Shown here: in pieces, positions 42,699 to 51,428 of the stretch
How positions within the stretch are numbered: position 1 is the stretch's first letter
Layout of the letters: each line of letters starts with the position of its first letter
Source: Streptomyces sioyaensis
Lineage (GTDB): Bacteria > Actinomycetota > Actinomycetes > Streptomycetales > Streptomycetaceae
Assembly (NCBI RefSeq): GCF_004122735.1
Contig: NZ_SDIF01000037.1
Location: 1-58,532 of the forward strand
DNA: 58,532 nucleotides
Reading direction: 5' to 3'
Program-made: the position numbers and the translations under genes
The notes under the pieces: model-generated
Database searches by the model: none
Seen by the model: the letters and a program-made list of their open reading frames with translations, nothing else
What the model was told of the DNA's origin: nothing

Positions 42699-43826
42699 AT
42701 GCCTGCCGACCGAGGCACGGACAGCGGCCGCTGGACTCCCGTGTTCCTGATCCTTGTGATCGTCGTCGTCGCCGTGCTGGATGCGACGACCGGCCCGGAG
42801 CTGCACGTCTCGGGCTTCTTGGGCTTCGTCCCGCTGTACGCCGCGCTGCGCTGTTCGTTCCGCCGGACGCTGGTGGTGGCCGCCGCCTTCGTCGTGTGCC
42901 TGACCTATGTCGACCTCTTCACCGTGCCCGACTGGATCGCGGCCACCCGGGCGGTGGGAATCTTCGGCTCCTTCCTGGTGGCCCTGTTCTCGCTGGTGCT
43001 GTGCCGCTTCCGGCTGCAGCGTGAGGCGCTGCACGCCCGGACGTCCCTGGTGGCCGACACGGTGCAGCGGGCGGTGCTGCGCGAGCTGCCGCTCAGGGCG
43101 GGCCCGATCGAGGCGTACGGCTTCTATGTGTCCGCCCAGGAGGGGGCCCGGGTCGGCGGTGACATCTACGAGGCCGTCGACACCCCGCACGGGCTACGGC
43201 TGATGATCGGCGATGTGCAGGGCAAAGGCATGCCGGCGATCGGCGCGGGCATCGAGGTGCTGGCGTCGTTCCGCGAAGCCGCGCAGTACCAGGGCTCGCT
43301 GGAGTCGGTGGCCGGACGGATGGAGCAGACGCTGGCCCGCTACAACACCCGCTCGGCCGCGCAGGGCATCGACGAGCGCTTCGTCACCGCGCTGCTGTTG
43401 GAGGTGCGCAGCATGCCCGGCCGGCCGCAGGGCCATGTGCTGTCCTGCGGCCACATCCCGTACTACCTGGTGCGCCAGGGCCAGGTCCACGAACGCCGCG
43501 ACGGTGAGGGCGCACTGCCCCTCGGCCTGGGCGCGCTCAGCGCCGAGCCGCGCCGCAGCGTGCGGATCCACCCCCGGCCCGACGACTGGATCGTGCTGTG
43601 CACGGACGGGGTGACCGAGGCGCGCGGCAAGGACGGTGAGTTCTACCCGCTGGCCGAGCGGCTGGCCGGATGGACGCACCTGGAGCCGGCCGAACTGACC
43701 CGTGCGCTCCGCGCCGACCTGGAATCCTTCACCGAAGGCGACCTCAAGGACGATGCGACGGTGCTGGTCGTCCGCCGCAGCCCCGACGCCGCTCAGTTGA
43801 GCATGGCGCGCGCCGCCGCGGCCTGA
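42699..43826 (+). CDS. Membrane-anchored SpoIIE/PP2C-type phosphatase
   Basis: 375 residues. Four N-terminal hydrophobic segments (PVFLILVIVVVAVLDATTG, FLGFVPLYAALRC, TLVVAAAFVVCLTYVDLF, VGIFGSFLVALFSLVLCRF) precede a PP2C-like SpoIIE domain: RVGGDIYEAVDTPHGLRLMI, GDVQGKGMPAIG, CGHIPYYLVRQGQ, CTDGVTEARGKDG and DDATVLVVRR. Metal-binding Asp residues appear conserved. Such proteins dephosphorylate anti-sigma-factor antagonists. The last 34 bases overlap the end of the convergent SirB1-like gene. Confidence 0.92.
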   Translation: MPADRGTDSGRWTPVFLILVIVVVAVLDATTGPELHVSGFLGFVPLYAALRCSFRRTLVVAAAFVVCLTYVDLFTVPDWIAATRAVGIFGSFLVALFSLVLCRFRLQREALHARTSLVADTVQRAVLRELPLRAGPIEAYGFYVSAQEGARVGGDIYEAVDTPHGLRLMIGDVQGKGMPAIGAGIEVLASFREAAQYQGSLESVAGRMEQTLARYNTRSAAQGIDERFVTALLLEVRSMPGRPQGHVLSCGHIPYYLVRQGQVHERRDGEGALPLGLGALSAEPRRSVRIHPRPDDWIVLCTDGVTEARGKDGEFYPLAERLAGWTHLEPAELTRALRADLESFTEGDLKDDATVLVVRRSPDAAQLSMARAAAA

Positions 43827-44665
43827 CGCCGGATCGCCTTCGCCCCGGCGGGCTCGACCGGCTCCACCACCCGCGCGTACTCCTCCAGCTCGGCCGCGCC
43901 CGCGAGGAACTCGCCGCGCTCGACGAGCAGTTGGGCCCGCTCCAGGCGCAGCCGCGCCGGATGGCTCGGCAGCAGCAGCGACAGCTCCAGCGCCCACAGC
44001 TGCACCGCGCCGTGCTCGGGCCGCGCCCGTGCCCAGGCCCGGATGTTGTTGAGCACCCGCAGCACGATCTCCAGAGGGTCGGCGGGCGCCGTCATCCGCC
44101 GGCTCAGCCGCTCGCCGGTCGCGCCCGCGACCAGCAGCTCGGTGTCCTCCTCGGTCAGCAGCCGGCCGCCCCCGAACGGATCGGCCAGCACATGCGCGCC
44201 CAGGGGGTCGCCGAAGCCGACGACGAAATGGCCGGGCAGCGCCACCCCGTACACGGGGGCGCCGGCCCGCCGGGCGACCTCCATCCACACCACCGACAGC
44301 AGGATCGGCAGGCCGCGGCGCCGCCGCAGCACCTCGTGCAGCAGCGAGGACTCCAGCCGCCGGTAGTCGGCGGGCGAGCCGCCGAAGCCGTACCGGGTGC
44401 CGAGCAGTTCGGCGACGTTGCGGGCCCAGGCGCCGGGGCCGCCCGCGGGGGAATAAGGGAGCAGCCCGGCCAGCCGGTCCAGTTCGATCTGCGCCGCGTC
44501 CAGGCCCGCCTCATCGAGCGCGGGATCGGCCTCGGCGCAGATCAGCAGGCACAGCAGCGCCAGATCGGGCCGCTCGGCGCGCGCGGCCTCGGCGAACTGC
44601 TGCCGTCGCGCCGCGCGGGCGCCGTCCGCTTCGTGCCCGGGTTCCTGCCCGGGTTCCTGAGGCAT
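43793..44665 (-). CDS. SirB1/transglutaminase-like family protein
   Basis: 290 residues. The central SirB1_N-type region includes LLHEVLRRRRGLPILLSVVW, EVARRAGAPVYGVALPGHFV and DPFGGGRLL. Catalytic Cys of true transglutaminases is not evident. The C-terminal ~80 residues are TPR-like (LEIVLRVLNNIRAWARARPE, RLRLERAQLLVERGEFLAGA). Function unknown. It lies 13 bases after the GNAT gene on the same strand, a likely operon, and overlaps the 3' end of the phosphatase gene antisense. Confidence 0.85.
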   Translation of the reverse strand: MPQEPGQEPGHEADGARAARRQQFAEAARAERPDLALLCLLICAEADPALDEAGLDAAQIELDRLAGLLPYSPAGGPGAWARNVAELLGTRYGFGGSPADYRRLESSLLHEVLRRRRGLPILLSVVWMEVARRAGAPVYGVALPGHFVVGFGDPLGAHVLADPFGGGRLLTEEDTELLVAGATGERLSRRMTAPADPLEIVLRVLNNIRAWARARPEHGAVQLWALELSLLLPSHPARLRLERAQLLVERGEFLAGAAELEEYARVVEPVEPAGAKAIRRQAAAARAMLN

Positions 44666-44678
44666 GGGGGCACACCCT

Positions 44679-45707
44679 TCAGCGCCGGGCGTCCGGCCGG
44701 GGCCGCCGGTAGTGATAGCCGTGGTGGTCGGTGAAGCCGAGCCGGTCGTAGAACCCGAGGGCGTCGGTGTTGTCCGCCTCGACCTGGAGATACGCCGCCG
44801 AGGCGCCCTCCGCGAGGGCCCGTTCGGCGAGCGCCGCCATCACCAGGGTGGCCAGCCCCTGCCGCCGCGCGTCCGGGGCCACCTCGACCGCCGCGAACCC
44901 CGCCCAGCGCCCGTCGACCACCAGCCGCCCGATCGCCGCGGTCCGGCCGTCCGCGCCGCGCACCGTCGCGCACCACACCGAGGGCCCGCCGGTCAGCACC
45001 TTCAGGGCGTCCTCGGTGACCTCCTGGCCCGGGCCGCCCTCGCCGGTCCGGTTGTACAGGGCCAGCCAGTCCGCGTCCGGCTCCCGGGACAGGGCGACCC
45101 GGGTGGTGTCCGCCCCGGTGTCGGCGAGCGGCGCCAGCGCCGCGATCCGGACCCGGGTGTGCGCCTCGTCGGCCCAGCCGCGCTCCGCCAGCCGGGCGGT
45201 CAGCTGCGCGTCGGTCTCCGCCCGCCCGGTGGCGACCGCGATCACCGGCGGCAGCCCGCGGGCGCCGTACCACCGGCCGACGTGCTCCAGCGCCGCCTCA
45301 AGCGGGAGGCCGGGGTCGCCGAGGGGCAGTACGGAATTGGCGCGGCGGGTGAAGCCCCCGGAGGCACGCAGCGTCCACTCACCGAGACGCTCCGTCTCGA
45401 CGGCGGGCCAGCCGCGGGCCGCGACCTCCTGGAGCTCCCGGGCGGTGGCCGCCGGGACCTTCCGGCGGGCCGGGGCGGCAGGCACCACCTTGGCCGCCAC
45501 CAGCGAGGACTCGTCGACCCGGACACACTCGCCGGTACGCCGTGTGATGCTCAGCACACCTTCGTCCCAGGATGTGAGAACGCCGACCGCGTCCGTGAAC
45601 GCCTCCGACCCCTCCCCGCCCCCGGTCAGGCGCCGGACGGATACCCTTTTGCCCACGTCAGCGCGGGTGATGCGAACCTCCCCGCGGCCACCGGCCAGGA
45701 ATTCCAT
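44679..45707 (-). CDS. GNAT-family N-acetyltransferase with N-terminal SH3-like domain
   Basis: 342 residues. Residues ~10-75 form a small beta-rich region (VGKRVSVRRLTGGG, GVLTSWDEGVLSITRR) seen in the mycobacterial Rv0428c-like branch. The C-terminal GNAT domain has the acetyl-CoA loop (VAPDARRQGLATLVMAALAE) and the closing ADNTDALGFYDRLGFTDHH motif. The acyl acceptor is unknown. The ATG has no strong ribosome site. It is divergent from the ferredoxin gene. Confidence 0.88.
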   Translation of the reverse strand: MEFLAGGRGEVRITRADVGKRVSVRRLTGGGEGSEAFTDAVGVLTSWDEGVLSITRRTGECVRVDESSLVAAKVVPAAPARRKVPAATARELQEVAARGWPAVETERLGEWTLRASGGFTRRANSVLPLGDPGLPLEAALEHVGRWYGARGLPPVIAVATGRAETDAQLTARLAERGWADEAHTRVRIAALAPLADTGADTTRVALSREPDADWLALYNRTGEGGPGQEVTEDALKVLTGGPSVWCATVRGADGRTAAIGRLVVDGRWAGFAAVEVAPDARRQGLATLVMAALAERALAEGASAAYLQVEADNTDALGFYDRLGFTDHHGYHYRRPRPDARR

Positions 45708-45847
45708 CGCTCAAACCGCCCCTCTTGTTCGTCTCGCGCCCGGGAACGGAGATACTAGATGGCGGGCATCGACGACGCCGCGCTCCCGCGCGCCCAGCGG
45801 CGGTACTGCCAATCGGTCCGCCGGCCCTACCGAGGAGGAACGACAGC

Positions 45848-46168
45848 GTGACCTACGTCATCGCGCAGCCTTGTGTCGACGTCAAGGACAAGGCGTGCAT
45901 CGAGGAGTGCCCGGTCGACTGCATCTACGAGGGCCAGCGGTCCTTGTACATCCACCCGGACGAATGCGTCGACTGTGGCGCCTGTGAGCCGGTCTGCCCG
46001 GTCGAGGCGATCTTCTACGAGGACGACACTCCCGAGGAGTGGAAGGACTACTACAAGGCGAATGTGGAGTTCTTCGACGAGCTCGGCTCGCCCGGTGGCG
46101 CCAGCAAGCTCGGCCTGATCGAGCGTGACCACTCCTTCATCGCGGCGCTGCCGCCGCAGAACCAGTAA
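45848..46168 (+). CDS. fdxA: Seven-iron ferredoxin
   Basis: Small electron carrier with one [3Fe-4S] and one [4Fe-4S] cluster. Cysteines at 9, 17, 21 and 25 (CVDVKDKACIEECPVDC) and 40, 43, 46 and 50 (CVDCGACEPVC) match the FdxA/FdxC type. GAGGAGG lies 9 bases before the GTG. 106 aa is typical. A perfect terminator follows, so it is transcribed apart from the aminotransferase, although the two genes are neighbours in mycobacteria as well. Confidence 0.95.
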   Translation: MTYVIAQPCVDVKDKACIEECPVDCIYEGQRSLYIHPDECVDCGACEPVCPVEAIFYEDDTPEEWKDYYKANVEFFDELGSPGGASKLGLIERDHSFIAALPPQNQ

Positions 46169-46238
46169 GACCCCCAGGGTCAAGGGGGAGCCGCCGCTCC
46201 CTCTTGCTTCCCGGGTCTCGCGGTCGCACGGCGCCGCC

Positions 46239-46270
46239 CGGTCCCGTACGGCCCGTTCCGTACGGGACCG
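46239..46270 (+). terminator. Ferredoxin gene terminator
   Basis: Perfect 13-bp stem CGGTCCCGTACGG/CCGTACGGGACCG with a 6-base loop. Confidence 0.8.
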
Positions 46271-46315
46271 ACGCATGTGTGCCGCGGTCCTGGCACCACC
46301 GAGAAAGAGAGCACC

Positions 46316-47449
46316 GTGGGCGCAGCCTCCTCTTCCCAGCCCGTCTCCCCCCGCGCGTCGCTCCGCGACCGCCTGCCCGTCTTCCCCTGGGACCGGCTGG
46401 AGCCGTACAAGGCCACCGCTGCCGCGCACGCCGACGGCATCGTCGACCTGTCCGTCGGCACCCCGGTCGACCCGGTCCCCGCGGTGGTGCAGCAGGCGCT
46501 GACCGCGGCGGCCGACAGCCCGGGCTATCCGACGGTGTGGGGCACGGCCGCGCTGCGGGACGCCCTCACCGGCTGGGCCGCCGACCGCCTCGGCGCCCGG
46601 AACCTGGACCACACCCATGTGCTGCCGGTCGTCGGCTCCAAGGAGCTGGTGGCCTGGCTGCCGACCCAGCTGGGCCTGGGCCCCGGCGACAAGGTCGGCT
46701 ACCCGCGCCTGGCCTACCCGACGTACGAGGTCGGCGCCCGCCTGGCCGGCGCCGAGCCGGTCGTCTACGACGACCCCACCGAGCTGGACCCCAGCGGCCT
46801 CAAGCTGCTCTGGCTGAACTCGCCGTCCAACCCCACCGGCCGGGTGCTCGGCGCCGACGAGCTGCGCCGCACCGTCGCCTGGGCGCGCGAGCACGGCGTG
46901 CTGGTCTTCAGCGACGAGTGCTACCTCGAACTGGGCTGGGAGGCCGACCCGGTCTCCGTGCTGCACCCGGACATCTGCGGCGGCTCGACCGACGGCCTGG
47001 TCGCCGTGCACTCGCTGTCCAAGCGCTCCAACCTCGCCGGCTACCGCTCCGCCTTCCTCGTCGGCGACCCCGCGGTCCTCGGCGACCTGCTCCAGATCCG
47101 CAAGCACGGCGGCATGATGATCGCGGCCCCGGTCCAGGCCGCCACCGTCGCCGCGCTGGGCGACACCGCCCATGTCGCCGAGCAGCGCGAGCGCTACGCC
47201 CGCCGCCGGGCCGCGCTGCGCGGGGCCTTCGAGGCCGCGGGCTTCCGCATCGAGCACAGCGAGGCCGCGCTCTACCTCTGGGCGACCCGCGACGAGCCCT
47301 GCTGGGACACCGTCGCCGCGCTCGCCGAACGCGGCATCCTCGTCGCCCCCGGCGAGTTCTACGGCTCCGCGGGGGAGCGCTTCGTACGGATCGCCTTCAC
47401 CGCGACCGACGAGCGGGTGGACGCCGCGGTGCGCCGCCTGTCGAAGTGA
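46316..47449 (+). CDS. dapC: Succinyldiaminopimelate transaminase (DapC-type, PLP class I/II)
   Basis: PLP-dependent aminotransferase, fold type I. The N-terminus SLRDRLPVFPWDRLEPYKAT and the SVGTPVDPVP block are characteristic of actinobacterial DapC proteins in the succinylase route to meso-diaminopimelate and lysine. The schiff-base lysine is near residue 236 (SLSKRSNLAGYR), and LNSPSNPTGRVL and ISDEC-like FSDECYLELGW are the cofactor-binding motifs. 377 aa. The dapE gene 1.8 kb downstream and the preceding ferredoxin support this assignment. Other aminotransferase activities cannot be excluded. Confidence 0.88.
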   Translation: MGAASSSQPVSPRASLRDRLPVFPWDRLEPYKATAAAHADGIVDLSVGTPVDPVPAVVQQALTAAADSPGYPTVWGTAALRDALTGWAADRLGARNLDHTHVLPVVGSKELVAWLPTQLGLGPGDKVGYPRLAYPTYEVGARLAGAEPVVYDDPTELDPSGLKLLWLNSPSNPTGRVLGADELRRTVAWAREHGVLVFSDECYLELGWEADPVSVLHPDICGGSTDGLVAVHSLSKRSNLAGYRSAFLVGDPAVLGDLLQIRKHGGMMIAAPVQAATVAALGDTAHVAEQRERYARRRAALRGAFEAAGFRIEHSEAALYLWATRDEPCWDTVAALAERGILVAPGEFYGSAGERFVRIAFTATDERVDAAVRRLSK

Positions 47450-47470
47450 GCCGCCGCCGCGCATGACCAC

Positions 47471-47512
47471 GCGCAGGGGCCCGGGGAGCGTCCACTCCCC
47501 GGGCCCCTGCGC
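47471..47512. terminator. Bidirectional terminator after dapC
   Basis: Perfect 18-bp stem GCGCAGGGGCCCGGGGAG/CTCCCCGGGCCCCTGCGC with a 6-base loop, between convergent genes. Confidence 0.9.
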
Positions 47513-47532
47513 GTTTGCGGGCGGGCGGCCGG

Positions 47533-47976
47533 TCAGCGGCCGCCGAGCGGCAGCCCGCCGAGCAGGCTCTGGGCGGAACCGAGCAGAGCCTTGGCCGCGT
47601 CGCCCGGCAGCGAGTTGGTGGAGATGCCGTGCTTGGCGATCGGGCGGACCAGGGACTCGGCCTTGTCCGCGGCGCCCTGGGTGAGCGGCATGGCCTTCTT
47701 CACGGCCGGACCGGCGGTCTCGACGAGCGCCGGGGCGAGCTTCGTCGCCGCTTTGCTGCCGGCCTCGTTGACCAGGCCGACGCCGTGGTGCGCGGTGCGG
47801 TCGAGGGTGGCGCTGGTGTTCTTGGAGTCCAGGGGCGCCGTCAGTCCGCCCAGGTCGGGTGTCTTGGCGGGCAGTTCCACGGCGCTCGCGGAACCGGCCG
47901 CAGCGACCACGGGAGCGGCACCCGCTGCAACGAGCAGGGCGGCTCGGGCGATCCGACGCGTAACGGGGAGGGACAT
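47533..47976 (-). CDS. Secreted protein of unknown function
   Basis: 147 residues. AAGGAG precedes the ATG closely. The Sec signal peptide has RR, a hydrophobic core (ARAALLVAAGAAPVVAAAG) and a likely cleavage after SASA. The mature part is small-residue rich (LGGLTAPLDSKNTSATLDRT, KAMPLTQGAADKAESLVRPI) with no cysteine and no known domain. Similar Streptomyces proteins are sometimes labelled ATP-binding, but no nucleotide motif is visible here. A structured stretch lies upstream. Confidence 0.82.
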   Translation of the reverse strand: MSLPVTRRIARAALLVAAGAAPVVAAAGSASAVELPAKTPDLGGLTAPLDSKNTSATLDRTAHHGVGLVNEAGSKAATKLAPALVETAGPAVKKAMPLTQGAADKAESLVRPIAKHGISTNSLPGDAAKALLGSAQSLLGGLPLGGR

Positions 47977-48278
47977 GGTGCTCCTTTTACGGAGAAGGAC
48001 TCGGACTTCTGACAGATGTGCCATGTCCGCCGGGCGGACGCACTGACTACCGCTTCAGAACCCCGAAGGTTGCGGTGAACTAAGGTAAAGAGTTGGTAAC
48101 GCGTCAGATAATCGGCCCTTGCTGAAGACGGGCAATATGCGCACAGCCGCAGGTGCCGCGGAAACGTCACGGCCCTTTACGCACAAGGCAATTGAGGAAA
48201 CCCGGGAAAGTCGCGTCCTCAACTGACGCCGCGTAAAAGGGAATTGCTGCGGGTGCCCCTTACGGGGGACCCGGCAAA
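47977..48278 (-). other. Intergenic region with nested inverted repeats
   Basis: About 300 bases between two minus-strand genes, locally AT-richer. A hairpin at 48251-48272 (GGGTGCCCC/GGGGGACCC) directly follows the upstream gene and is probably its terminator. At 48173-48241, arms CCCTTTACGC/GCGTAAAAGGG enclose GGC/GCC and TTGAGGA/TCCTCAA (perfect), making one long imperfect stem of about 69 bases. No gene fits. It may be a leader RNA structure or operator of the secreted-protein gene. Confidence 0.5.
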
Positions 48279-49196
48279 CTATTGCGCGGTGATGATACGA
48301 ACGTCGTGTGCGGCCGCCGGGGAAGCGGCCTGCTTCGGCTGCCACCCCTTCCCGGAATCGGCCGCGCGCCACGTCCGGCCGGCGTAAGAGATCTGTTCGA
48401 TGCGCAGCTCGGCGGAGTGCGCCACGGCCCACGTCGCCAGCTGCCAGCCGCGCCGCGGGGCCTCGCCCGCCGCCGGACCGGACTGCCGCACCGGTATCGT
48501 CACCCCGCGCCCCCCGCCGGCCGCGTGGCCGGCCGCCCCCGGGAGCACCTGCGGGCCGAACTCCCGCACCAGCTTCTCCCGCACCTGTGCGGCGCCGCCC
48601 GCCTGCGCGTTCACCGGCCCGCTCTCGGTGCAGGTCATCGCGTCCTGATAGCGGCCCGAGAGGGCCCCGGTCAGCCGCGCGGCATTCGCCTCGTGCTTGG
48701 CGTACGCCTGTGGAAAGCCGCTGCGCTGCACCTTCTGGGCGGCGACGGTCAGCGGCAGCCGGGAGTACCCGGGCACCTTCGCCAGATGCCGGTAGAACTC
48801 CCCGGCCGAATAGACGGGATCCATGATCTGCTGCACGGTGCCCCAGTCCTGCGAGGGCCGTTGCTGGAAGAGTCCGACCGAATCCCGGTCACCGAATTCG
48901 ATGTTGCGCAGCCCCGACTCCTGCATCGCGGTCGCCAGCGCGATGGTCACCGCCCGCTCCGGCAGCCCGCGCGAGGACGCCACGGCCGAGATCGTCGCGG
49001 CGTTCGCGGCCTGCTCCGGGGACAGCTCGTACTCCTCGGAGCCGCCCTCGGCGCGCACCGTGCAGTGCGGCGCCCCCGGGCCACCGGTGACGTACTGCAC
49101 GACGAGATAGCCGGCCAGTCCGAGGAGTACGGCCACGGCCGCGGCGGTACGCCACAGGCGGGCACGGGAGACAGAGGATGAGGGCTGGGCGGACAC
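48279..49196 (-). CDS. Membrane-anchored lysozyme-like (transglycosylase-fold) protein
   Basis: 305 residues. A GTG start is chosen just downstream of GGTGGGG. An N-terminal anchor (LWRTAAAVAVLLGLAGYLVV) is followed by an extracytoplasmic domain with TIALATAMQESGLRNIEFGD and SVGLFQQRPSQDWGT, a lysozyme/SLT-type pattern where the Glu of QESG is the expected catalytic acid. The C-terminal ~110 residues contain VREKLVREFGPQV and a GWQLATWAVAHSAELRIEQI region that resembles an SCP/NlpC-neighbour extension. Homologues are sometimes annotated heavy metal transporter, which the sequence does not support. It is divergent from dapE by 40 bases. Confidence 0.78.
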   Translation of the reverse strand: MSAQPSSSVSRARLWRTAAAVAVLLGLAGYLVVQYVTGGPGAPHCTVRAEGGSEEYELSPEQAANAATISAVASSRGLPERAVTIALATAMQESGLRNIEFGDRDSVGLFQQRPSQDWGTVQQIMDPVYSAGEFYRHLAKVPGYSRLPLTVAAQKVQRSGFPQAYAKHEANAARLTGALSGRYQDAMTCTESGPVNAQAGGAAQVREKLVREFGPQVLPGAAGHAAGGGRGVTIPVRQSGPAAGEAPRRGWQLATWAVAHSAELRIEQISYAGRTWRAADSGKGWQPKQAASPAAAHDVRIITAQ

Positions 49197-49236
49197 CGCC
49201 CCACCGTACTGGAGTGCTCCGGATAGGGTCGGATCC

Positions 49237-50328
49237 ATGGAGCACTCCGGACACCACCCCGCCCTCGACCTGTCGCTCGACGCCGCCGCGCTCACCGCGC
49301 AGCTGGTGGACTTCCCCTCCGAGAGCGGAAACGAGAAGGACCTGGCCGACGCCGTCGAGCACGCCCTGCGCGCGCTGCCGCACCTGACCGTCGACCGCTA
49401 CGGCAACAACATCGTCGCCCGTACCCACCTCGGCCGCGACGAGCGGGTGGTGCTCGCCGGACACCTCGACACCGTGCCGATCGCCGACAACGTCCCCTCC
49501 CGGCTCGACGAGGACGGCTTCCTGTGGGGCTGCGGCACCAGCGACATGAAGTCCGGCGTCGCCGTCCAGCTGCGGACCGCCGCCACGGTCCCCGCGCCCA
49601 ACCGCGACCTGACCTTCGTCTTCTACGACAACGAAGAGGTCGCCGCGCACCTCAACGGCCTCGGCCATGTCGCCGACGCCCACCCCGACTGGCTCGCCGG
49701 TGACTTCGCCGTCCTCCTGGAGTCCTCCGACGGCGAGGTGGAGGGCGGCTGCCAGGGCACCCTGCGGGTCCTGCTGCGCACCACCGGTGAGCGGGCCCAC
49801 TCCGCCCGCGGCTGGATGGGCGCCAACGCGATTCACGCCGCCGCCCCGATCCTGGCGAAGCTCGCCGCGTACGAGCCGCGCCGCCCGGTCATCGACGGCC
49901 TCGAATACCGCGAGGGCCTCAACGCCGTCCGCGTCGAGGGCGGGGTCGCCAACAACGTCATCCCGGACGCCTGCACGGTCACCGTCAACTTCCGCTACGC
50001 CCCGGACCGCACCCCCGACGAGGCGGTGGCCCATGTGCGGGAGGTCTTCGCGGACTGCCCGGTGGACGAGTTCGTCATCGACGACCACTCCCCGGGCGCG
50101 CTGCCCGGGCTGTCCCACCCGGCGGCCAAGGCGTTCATGGAGGCAGTGGGCGGCAGTGCGCGGCCCAAGTTCGGCTGGACCGACGTCTCCCGTTTCAGCG
50201 CGCTGGGCGTCCCCGCCGTGAACTACGGCCCCGGCAATCCGCTGCTCGCGCACAAGAGGGACGAGCGGGTCGCCGTCGAGCGCATCCTGCACTGCGAGGA
50301 GCGGCTGCGCGCCTGGCTGACCGCCTGA
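49237..50328 (+). CDS. dapE: Succinyl-diaminopimelate desuccinylase
   Basis: Zinc metallopeptidase of the M20 family that releases succinate to give LL-diaminopimelate, supplying lysine and peptidoglycan. Metal ligands are in LAGHLDTVP, GCGTSDMKSG and DNEEVAAHLNG (the catalytic Glu is in this block). The dimerisation domain has the usual HSARGWMGANAIHAA, then DVSRFSALGVPAVNYGPGNP and a terminal His (LLAHKRDERV). 363 aa. ATG start. The cluster dapE-LOG-folP2-tag supports the actinobacterial DapE assignment. Confidence 0.95.
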   Translation: MEHSGHHPALDLSLDAAALTAQLVDFPSESGNEKDLADAVEHALRALPHLTVDRYGNNIVARTHLGRDERVVLAGHLDTVPIADNVPSRLDEDGFLWGCGTSDMKSGVAVQLRTAATVPAPNRDLTFVFYDNEEVAAHLNGLGHVADAHPDWLAGDFAVLLESSDGEVEGGCQGTLRVLLRTTGERAHSARGWMGANAIHAAAPILAKLAAYEPRRPVIDGLEYREGLNAVRVEGGVANNVIPDACTVTVNFRYAPDRTPDEAVAHVREVFADCPVDEFVIDDHSPGALPGLSHPAAKAFMEAVGGSARPKFGWTDVSRFSALGVPAVNYGPGNPLLAHKRDERVAVERILHCEERLRAWLTA

Positions 50329-50439
50329 CCTCGCCGGTCCGGCCGCCGACCGCTGCCCTCCGCACCGAATTCCCCTGCTCTTCACGTCGGCGGATCTAGG
50401 CTGAAACGGCACACGTACTGCCAGCGGAGGGAGCACGAC

Positions 50440-51225
50440 ATGGCCAGTCCCGAGGGAGCACCGGTCCCCGAGGAGCAGCGGCTGGGCCCCGTACTGCGCC
50501 GCCAGGAGCAGGTGCAGGCCGGCACCACCGACCAGCGGCTGCTGGACTCCGAAGGCCCTTCCGAATGGGTGCACACCGACCCCTGGCGCGTGATGCGCAT
50601 CCAGTCGGAGTTCGTCGAGGGCTTCGGCGCGCTGGCCGAGCTGGGCCCGGCCGTCAGCGTCTTCGGCTCCGCCCGCACCCCGCGGGACGCCAAGGAGTAC
50701 GACGCCGGGGTACGGCTGGGGCGCGCCCTGGTGGAGGCCGGGTTCGCGGTGATCACCGGGGGCGGCCCCGGCGCCATGGAGGCCGCCAACAAGGGCGCCA
50801 ACGAGGCCGGCGGCACCTCCGTCGGGCTGGGCATCGAGCTGCCCTTCGAGCAGGGCATGAACGCATACGTGAACCTCGGCGTCGACTTCCGGTACTTCTT
50901 CGTGCGCAAAACGTGTTTTGTGAAGTACGCCCGCGGGTTCGTGGTGCTCCCCGGAGGGCTCGGCACCCTCGACGAGCTCTTCGAGGCGCTCACCCTCGTC
51001 CAGACCCGTAAGGTCACCCGCTTCCCGATCGTGCTGTTCGGCACGGCCTACTGGAGCGGACTGGTCGACTGGCTGCGCGACACCCTCATCGCCGAGGGCA
51101 AGGCGTCGATGCACGACCTGGAGCTCTTCCACCTCAGCGACGACGTGGACGAGGCGGTCGCGCTGGTGACCAAGGAGGTCGGCATCCAGGGCCTGTCCGA
51201 GGGGGCAGGCTCGGAAAGGCCCTAG
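50440..51225 (+). CDS. LOG-family protein (TIGR00730, cytokinin riboside phosphoribohydrolase-like)
   Basis: 261 residues, the longer LOG type. Nucleotide-binding and catalytic motifs are present: VFGSARTPRD, GGGPGAMEAANKGANEAG and the diagnostic PGGLGTLDELFEAL near residue 171. LOG enzymes hydrolyse N6-modified AMP. In actinobacteria the physiological substrate is often uncertain. A purine-nucleotide ribohydrolase role would fit. The ATG follows GGAGGGAG. Confidence 0.92.
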   Translation: MASPEGAPVPEEQRLGPVLRRQEQVQAGTTDQRLLDSEGPSEWVHTDPWRVMRIQSEFVEGFGALAELGPAVSVFGSARTPRDAKEYDAGVRLGRALVEAGFAVITGGGPGAMEAANKGANEAGGTSVGLGIELPFEQGMNAYVNLGVDFRYFFVRKTCFVKYARGFVVLPGGLGTLDELFEALTLVQTRKVTRFPIVLFGTAYWSGLVDWLRDTLIAEGKASMHDLELFHLSDDVDEAVALVTKEVGIQGLSEGAGSERP

Positions 51226-51428
51226 GAACGGGGGCCGCAGGGGAAGGCCGCCGCCCGCTGACGGTGCCTGGAATACCGCCGCCACTGGCGACGCCCGGGA
51301 ATGCCGCCGCCCCCCACCTCGTTATGTCCCCGCAGGGGGCCCAGACACCCCCTACGGCATCTGTTCGCACGAGCCCCAGGGTTCTGTCCCACCCTGACCC
51401 CCAGGACAGCCCCTGAGGGGCGTCTTCC

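Noticed and set aside
48173..48241. Structured intergenic element considered as a c-di-AMP (ydaO-type) riboswitch
   Set aside because: The conserved ydaO core and the usual cell-wall hydrolase gene directly downstream are not seen, so it is reported only as an unassigned structure.
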